Source: Anaerolineaceae bacterium UBA4799
GTDB lineage: Bacteria > Chloroflexota > Anaerolineae > Anaerolineales > Anaerolineaceae
Direction: 5' to 3'
DNA length: 8,693 nt
Assembly (NCBI GenBank): GCA_002402725.1
Contig: DHGL01000034.1
Location: forward strand, 1 to 8,693
Shown: positions 5,655 to 8,693 of the stretch, piece by piece
Numbering within the stretch: the first letter of the stretch is position 1
Layout of the letters: each line of letters starts with the position of its first letter
The notes under the pieces: generated by a model
Told to the model about the DNA's origin: nothing
Database searches by the model: none
Seen by the model: only the letters and a program-made list of their open reading frames with translations
Made by a program: the position numbers and the translations under genes

Positions 5655-7037
5655 TTACTTACCGCAGGGACCAAATTCGGCGCAGGAAGCCACGAGAGCA
5701 GCCTGGAAGGTTTCGGTATTGAAGTCGATGACGAAGGCACCCCAGTCAGTGGTGATCTGGGTAGCCCAGGAGGGATTGGCAACGACGCCGTGTGCCAGGG
5801 ATCCAACCACAACATCCTTTGCCCAGTCTTCCATAGCGGATTGAAGATATACACCGTAGAGGGTCTTGTCGGAGTCTTTGCGGGCGGCGATGGAGCCTTT
5901 CACAGGGTTGAAGGCATCCTGTCCTTCTTTGGAGCCGCAGAGCTCAAGCCATTTGATGGCGGCATCGCGGTTCTTGGCGCCAACCGGCAGCACGAAGGAG
6001 TCAGAGAGGAACTGGTATACGCCCTGGGTTCCGGGGACCGGCATCCAGGCGTAGTCGGTGAGCGGGGTGAGCCCGAGGTTTCCACCTTCAACTGTTCCGC
6101 TGAAGTAACCATCCGCCCAGTCGCCCATGATGTTGAAGGCGGCGTCACCGTCGGCAACCAGTTTCGAGGCATCCTGCCAGGAAAGGGTCGCATAATCGGT
6201 GTTGACGTATTCCATCAGTTTCTTAACATTGTTGATGGCTTCGGTCACTTTGGCATCAGCCCAGTCAGCTTCGCCGAGCCAGAGAGCGGTGTACATCTCA
6301 GGTCCGACAGTGGAGAGCAGGACGGTTTCGAACAAGTGAACTTCAGTCCAGGCCTCGCCCAGGGATAGCGGGGATTCCATGCCAGCTGCTTTTAAAGTCT
6401 CTAGAGCAGTGAGGAAGCTGGCGAAGTCGGTGGGGGCAGCAACACCCTTTTCCGTCAGGACTTTGGGGTTGTACCACAGCACATTGGCGCGGTGGATGTT
6501 CACAGGGACGGAATAGGGATGCCCATCCTGTGAGAGCAGCGGGATGAGGGTTTCGGGGAAGACATCGTACCAGCCATTGGCCGCGTAGAGGTCATCCAGG
6601 GGTTCGAGTTGACCGGCGGAAACGTACGCGCCGATCAGTTCCTGACCGGCGTGACCCTGCCAGGAATCGGGGGGATCCCCGGCAGCCAGGCGGGTGGCGA
6701 GTACGGCCTTGGCGTTGGAGCCGGCGCCGCCAGCCACAGCCGCGTTGACGAACTCGATGTCAGGATATTTTTCCTGCCAGATGGCGATCATGGCCTCAAG
6801 ACCGGCAGCTTCACCGCCACCCGTCCACCATGAGAAGACCTCAAGCTGTTGTCCTTCAGCAGCTGGAGCTTCAGTGGCGGCAGGGGCTTCGGTAGCGGCA
6901 GGTTCTTCGGCGGCAGGCGCTTCAGTTGCAGCCGGTTCAACAGGAGCGGGTGCTTCTGTCGGGGTGGCGCAGGCAGCTAACAGCAGGCTGCTGATGACCA
7001 CGAGCGCGATAATCAGGGTAATTCTTTTGTGCATCAT
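5655..7037 (-). CDS. Sugar-binding lipoprotein of an ABC importer (glucose/galactose-binding type)
   Basis: This is the extracytoplasmic receptor that delivers sugar to the two permeases encoded downstream. The 460-residue product has a basic start, a hydrophobic core and the lipobox LLAA-Cys23, so it is a lipid-anchored protein. An Ala/Pro/Glu/Thr linker of TEAPAA-like repeats (about 25-62) tethers the domain. The mature fold starts at LEVFSWWTGGGEA. Segments such as GDPPDSWQGHAGQEL, SVPVNIHRANVLWY, FNIMGDWADGY and GSKEGQDAFNPVKGSIAAR resemble, from memory, the Thermus glucose/galactose-binding protein and the GtsA family, which suggests a hexose. An AGGAGAG ribosome site precedes a double ATG; I take the first. 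It is the first gene of the operon. The class is certain; the ligand is an inference. Confidence 0.93.
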   Translation of the reverse strand: MMHKRITLIIALVVISSLLLAACATPTEAPAPVEPAATEAPAAEEPAATEAPAATEAPAAEGQQLEVFSWWTGGGEAAGLEAMIAIWQEKYPDIEFVNAAVAGGAGSNAKAVLATRLAAGDPPDSWQGHAGQELIGAYVSAGQLEPLDDLYAANGWYDVFPETLIPLLSQDGHPYSVPVNIHRANVLWYNPKVLTEKGVAAPTDFASFLTALETLKAAGMESPLSLGEAWTEVHLFETVLLSTVGPEMYTALWLGEADWADAKVTEAINNVKKLMEYVNTDYATLSWQDASKLVADGDAAFNIMGDWADGYFSGTVEGGNLGLTPLTDYAWMPVPGTQGVYQFLSDSFVLPVGAKNRDAAIKWLELCGSKEGQDAFNPVKGSIAARKDSDKTLYGVYLQSAMEDWAKDVVVGSLAHGVVANPSWATQITTDWGAFVIDFNTETFQAALVASCAEFGPCGK

Positions 7038-7065
7038 ATTCTCTCCTTTTTTGATTTGGGCATAA

Positions 7066-7100
7066 AAATACCTGGAAAAACCTCCCTGTGGTATTTCCAG
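7066..7100 (-). promoter_or_regulatory. Interleaved inverted repeats in the sugar-operon 5' leader
   Basis: Two overlapping 7-bp inverted repeats share this stretch: AAATACC (7066-7072) with GGTATTT (7090-7096), and CTGGAAA (7072-7078) with TTTCCAG (7094-7100). They fall at the predicted start of the transcript. They could form a 5' stem-loop or be half-sites for a repressor. There is no direct evidence for either. Confidence 0.35.
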
Positions 7101-7108
7101 ATAACTCG

Positions 7109-7137
7109 ATTATATGTTTTTCCGGACGAAAGTGCAA
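7109..7137 (-). promoter_or_regulatory. Promoter of the sugar ABC operon
   Basis: On the - strand, TTGCAC (7137-7132) is separated by exactly 17 bases from a perfect TATAAT (7114-7109). Transcription would start near 7102, giving a leader of about 65 bases before the binding-protein ATG at 7037. The -35 box has only the TTG core, which fits a promoter helped by an activator. Confidence 0.6.
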
Positions 7138-7145
7138 CCTTTAAC

Positions 7146-7176
7146 CCACACCTTCATCCACACCTTCAATCCACAC
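7146..7176 (-). repeat. Tandem 12-13 bp repeats upstream of the operon promoter (putative activator site)
   Basis: On the + strand CCACACCTTCAT (7146-7157) is followed directly by CCACACCTTCAAT (7158-7170) and a third partial copy CCACAC (7171-7176). The array occupies about -44 to -74 relative to the predicted start of the sugar-operon transcript, directly behind the weak -35 box. This is where activators bound to direct repeats act. No regulator gene is in the window. Confidence 0.5.
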
Positions 7177-7268
7177 AACAGGTTGATTTGTTTACTTTCA
7201 TCACACTGAAAGAAAATCCAAATATCCTCTCAGGATGGTTACCAATGATTATAAGACCAACCATCTTG

Positions 7269-7507
7269 TCAATTCTTACTTGCACTGATCAAGCGGTAAG
7301 CGTTAATGCCGATGATTATCCCCAGCAGCGCAAATTGATGCTGGTGAGGTTAACCCCGCAGACCAGGTTGACGCCGGTAAGCAGGCTTGAGTTCCACCCA
7401 CCGAGGACGGCACTTGCCACTCCTGGTAGAAGGTCAATTATGACCCCGGTCTTGGCTTTCATGATCCAGCCGGCAATTAAACCGGTTGCCAGTCCTGCGA
7501 TGATCAT
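7269..7507 (-). pseudogene. Frameshifted GlsB/YeaQ-like small membrane protein gene
   Basis: From the ATG at 7507 (preceded by AAAGGT as a weak ribosome site) the frame reads IAGLATGLIAGWIMKAKTG, then IIDLLPG and AVLGGW. This glycine-rich hydrophobic pattern is typical of the GlsB/YeaQ/YmgE (transglycosylase-associated) family of about 80-residue membrane proteins. The open frame ends early with a polar tail and TAA at 7316-7318. If one base is restored near 7331-7334, for example in the T-run of the - strand, the frame continues as FALLGIIIGINAYRLI...SKN to a TGA at 7269-7271. That gives 79 residues and the hydrophobic ending normal for the family. Either the gene is freshly broken or a base was lost in sequencing. 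The family assignment is from recalled patterns. Confidence 0.55.
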
Positions 7508-7692
7508 GGCGTATAAACCTTTATTTACATCTCCTCTTTATTTGAGTCACTCCGTGATTTCTAAGCGTATTTTGAGATGATGAATTTCCGTTAACAAAGG
7601 TTTAACAGGCTATTAATTTGCCGTTTACTGTGGGGGTGTATGCTTGTGCAGGTATCCTTACCCAATTGGTTGTAATTATTGAGGAGTTCAGG

Positions 7693-8118
7693 ATGAAGGA
7701 AAAGGAACGAGTTCTATTTTTGTGCACAGGAAACACTGCCCGCAGCCAGATGGCGGAGGCATTTTTACGCCATTATGCAGGTGAACGTTTTGAGGTGCAC
7801 AGCGCCGGGTTGGAGCCGGGTGTGATCAGGCCGCTCACGCTGCGGGTGATGGAAGAGGCCGGAAAATCGATGAAAGGCGCTTATGCAAAAGGGGTGGAGG
7901 TTTACCTGGGTAAGTTACACTTCAATTACCTGATAACTGTGTGTGACAACGCTGAAAAGAACTGCCCGGCTGTCTGGCCGGGGGTCAACACCCGATTGCA
8001 TTGGTCCTTTGAGGACCCGGCGGCATATGTTGGATCCTATGAAGAAAGACTGCAGAAATTCCGTGAGGTACGAGACCAGATAGAGCGAAAAGTGCTTGAA
8101 TGGATCAATGAAGTGTAG
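7693..8118 (+). CDS. arsC: Arsenate reductase, thioredoxin-dependent type (LMW-PTPase fold)
   Basis: This cytoplasmic enzyme reduces arsenate to arsenite, using a cysteine relay recharged by thioredoxin. The 141-residue protein begins MKEKERVLFLC and has the phosphatase P-loop CTGNTARS (Cys11, Arg17; CX5R). The second and third redox cysteines are Cys84 and Cys91 in VCDNAEKNC, the same seven-residue spacing as Cys82/Cys89 of Bacillus/Staphylococcus ArsC, and HWSFEDPA carries the expected acidic residue. The ATG at 7693 has GAGGAG at 7681-7686. A longer frame back to TTG 7618 has no ribosome site and adds non-conserved residues, so I rejected it. No arsR, arsB or acr3 gene is next to it in the window. 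I found no convincing promoter in 7508-7692, which holds only short inverted repeats (TCAC/GTGA at 7547-7557, GTTAA/TTAAC at 7590-7606). Confidence 0.9.
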   Translation: MKEKERVLFLCTGNTARSQMAEAFLRHYAGERFEVHSAGLEPGVIRPLTLRVMEEAGKSMKGAYAKGVEVYLGKLHFNYLITVCDNAEKNCPAVWPGVNTRLHWSFEDPAAYVGSYEERLQKFREVRDQIERKVLEWINEV

Positions 8119-8182
8119 TTGAACTGGTTGAATGATTTGACTTTCTGATTATTAATTTGACACCGGCTTTTTTTAAAGGATT

Positions 8183-8693
8183 CTACTTAACTAGCGTTGG
8201 CTCGTATCCCATCTCTGCCAGTAATCCAGCAGTGAATTTTGCGCCTTTCTGCAGAAGGGTGTTCACCATCCTCCAGGATGAAACCTTTTTCCCTGGGGTC
8301 TTCTTTGTGGGTCAATCCATCAAAAGCATCATAGCGACTAAAGAAGGGGTTACCGTACTTTTCTGCGGCCTGGCGATTGGCGTTTGACATGTTTGTCCAG
8401 CATTCATCGCAGGCTTCAAAAACGTCATTCTCTTCCCATGAGTTTATCAACGGATTGTAGATATCGGTAGCGCGCAAGATGGTGGCTTTGCCTTTGCGCA
8501 ATTCAATGATCTTGCTCCATATTTCTTCCAAATATGCCATATAGGCTGAGTAAGTTTCTTCCGGGCAGTTTACCGGCAGTTGCGAGGAGAAGCACCCTAA
8601 TTGTTTCAAAGGATTATCCGGGTTAAAGGGGTTGCGAAAGAGTTTCAAAAGAGTCTCGATACCCGTAATGCCTCAAAAGAAAATGTTACTTTA
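8183..8693 (-). pseudogene. Partial, frameshifted SGNH/GDSL-like hydrolase gene
   Basis: The open - strand frame (8187 to 8672) contains YLEEIWSKIIELRKGKATIL, RATDIYNP and later DAFDG...GFILEDGEHPSAE, followed by an atypical basic tail and TAA. Dropping one A from the AAA run (plus-strand TTT at 8246-8248) restores GAKFTAGLLAEMGYEPTLVK and a TAG at 8183-8185. The result, DGEHPSAEGAKFTAG, looks like the catalytic Asp-x-x-His block and final helix of SGNH/GDSL hydrolases. The N-terminal GDS block is missing. In this frame a TGA at 8673-8675 blocks extension toward the window end, so only a weak TTG start at 8648 is available. The fragment is probably decayed, or it carries sequence errors and continues outside the window. 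Family call tentative. Confidence 0.5.

Noticed and set aside
5589..6368. Long open frame of 259 codons on the + strand
   Set aside because: It lies antisense within the binding-protein gene and partly in the intercistronic hairpin. Its translation has no recognisable domain and it has no ribosome site; it arises from codon bias of the real gene.
6849..6966. Tandem DNA repeats as a non-coding element
   Set aside because: They encode the TEAPAA-type linker of the binding lipoprotein, a normal feature of such tethered receptors.
7029..7580. Open frame of 183 codons on the + strand across the promoter and the GlsB-like gene
   Set aside because: It runs antisense through the operon leader, the tandem repeats and the frameshifted gene. 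Its product is unstructured and no family is visible.
7618..7692. N-terminal extension of arsC from TTG
   Set aside because: The extra residues are not part of the LMW-PTPase fold, and GAGGAG lies directly before the ATG at 7693.
8119..8182. Terminator between arsC and the hydrolase fragment
   Set aside because: There is a T-run at 8168-8174, but I could find no stem before it on either strand.

Overview
The window looks like a chromosomal stretch from a moderately GC-rich member of the Chloroflexota, probably Anaerolineae. This placement is inferred from three things: the style of the proteins, the TEAPAA-type linker after the lipid cysteine of the solute-binding lipoprotein, and a T-box leader in front of thrS. 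No marker gene fixes the taxonomy. There are no rRNA or tRNA genes, no CRISPR array, and no transposase or integrase.

Left part (1-2803, + strand): a palindromic intergenic repeat is followed by a TATAAT box and a complete transcriptional T-box leader. The leader has a Thr ACC specifier, a UGGA acceptor-binding bulge and a competing terminator. It controls thrS, a threonyl-tRNA synthetase that keeps the editing, catalytic and anticodon domains but has no TGS domain. A SAM-dependent methyltransferase gene overlaps the thrS stop codon (ATGA), so it shares the Thr-responsive transcript.

Middle (2804-3830): an AT-richer island carries one small orphan lipoprotein gene. It lies between the methyltransferase's own 3' end and a second, diverged copy of that 3' end (3661-3768). 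This looks like the footprint of a recombination or insertion event. A bidirectional terminator then separates it from the next operon.

Right-centre (3836-7180, - strand): a sugar ABC-importer operon is read right to left. It consists of a lipoprotein binding protein resembling the glucose/galactose-binding family, a strong intercistronic hairpin, and two MalF/MalG-type permeases overlapping by ATGA. No ATPase gene is present, so the importer must borrow one. A recognisable promoter lies upstream, with tandem 12-13 bp repeats just behind its -35 box, as expected for an activator site.

Right end (7269-8693): this is a zone of broken genes around one intact gene. A GlsB/YeaQ-like small membrane protein gene has a one-base frameshift. 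A thioredoxin-type arsenate reductase gene (arsC) is intact. A fragment of an SGNH/GDSL-like hydrolase also has a one-base frameshift and runs off the window end.

I found no clearly new multi-gene system. The most informative oddities are the duplicated methyltransferase tail around the lipoprotein island and the repeat-flanked promoter of the sugar operon.
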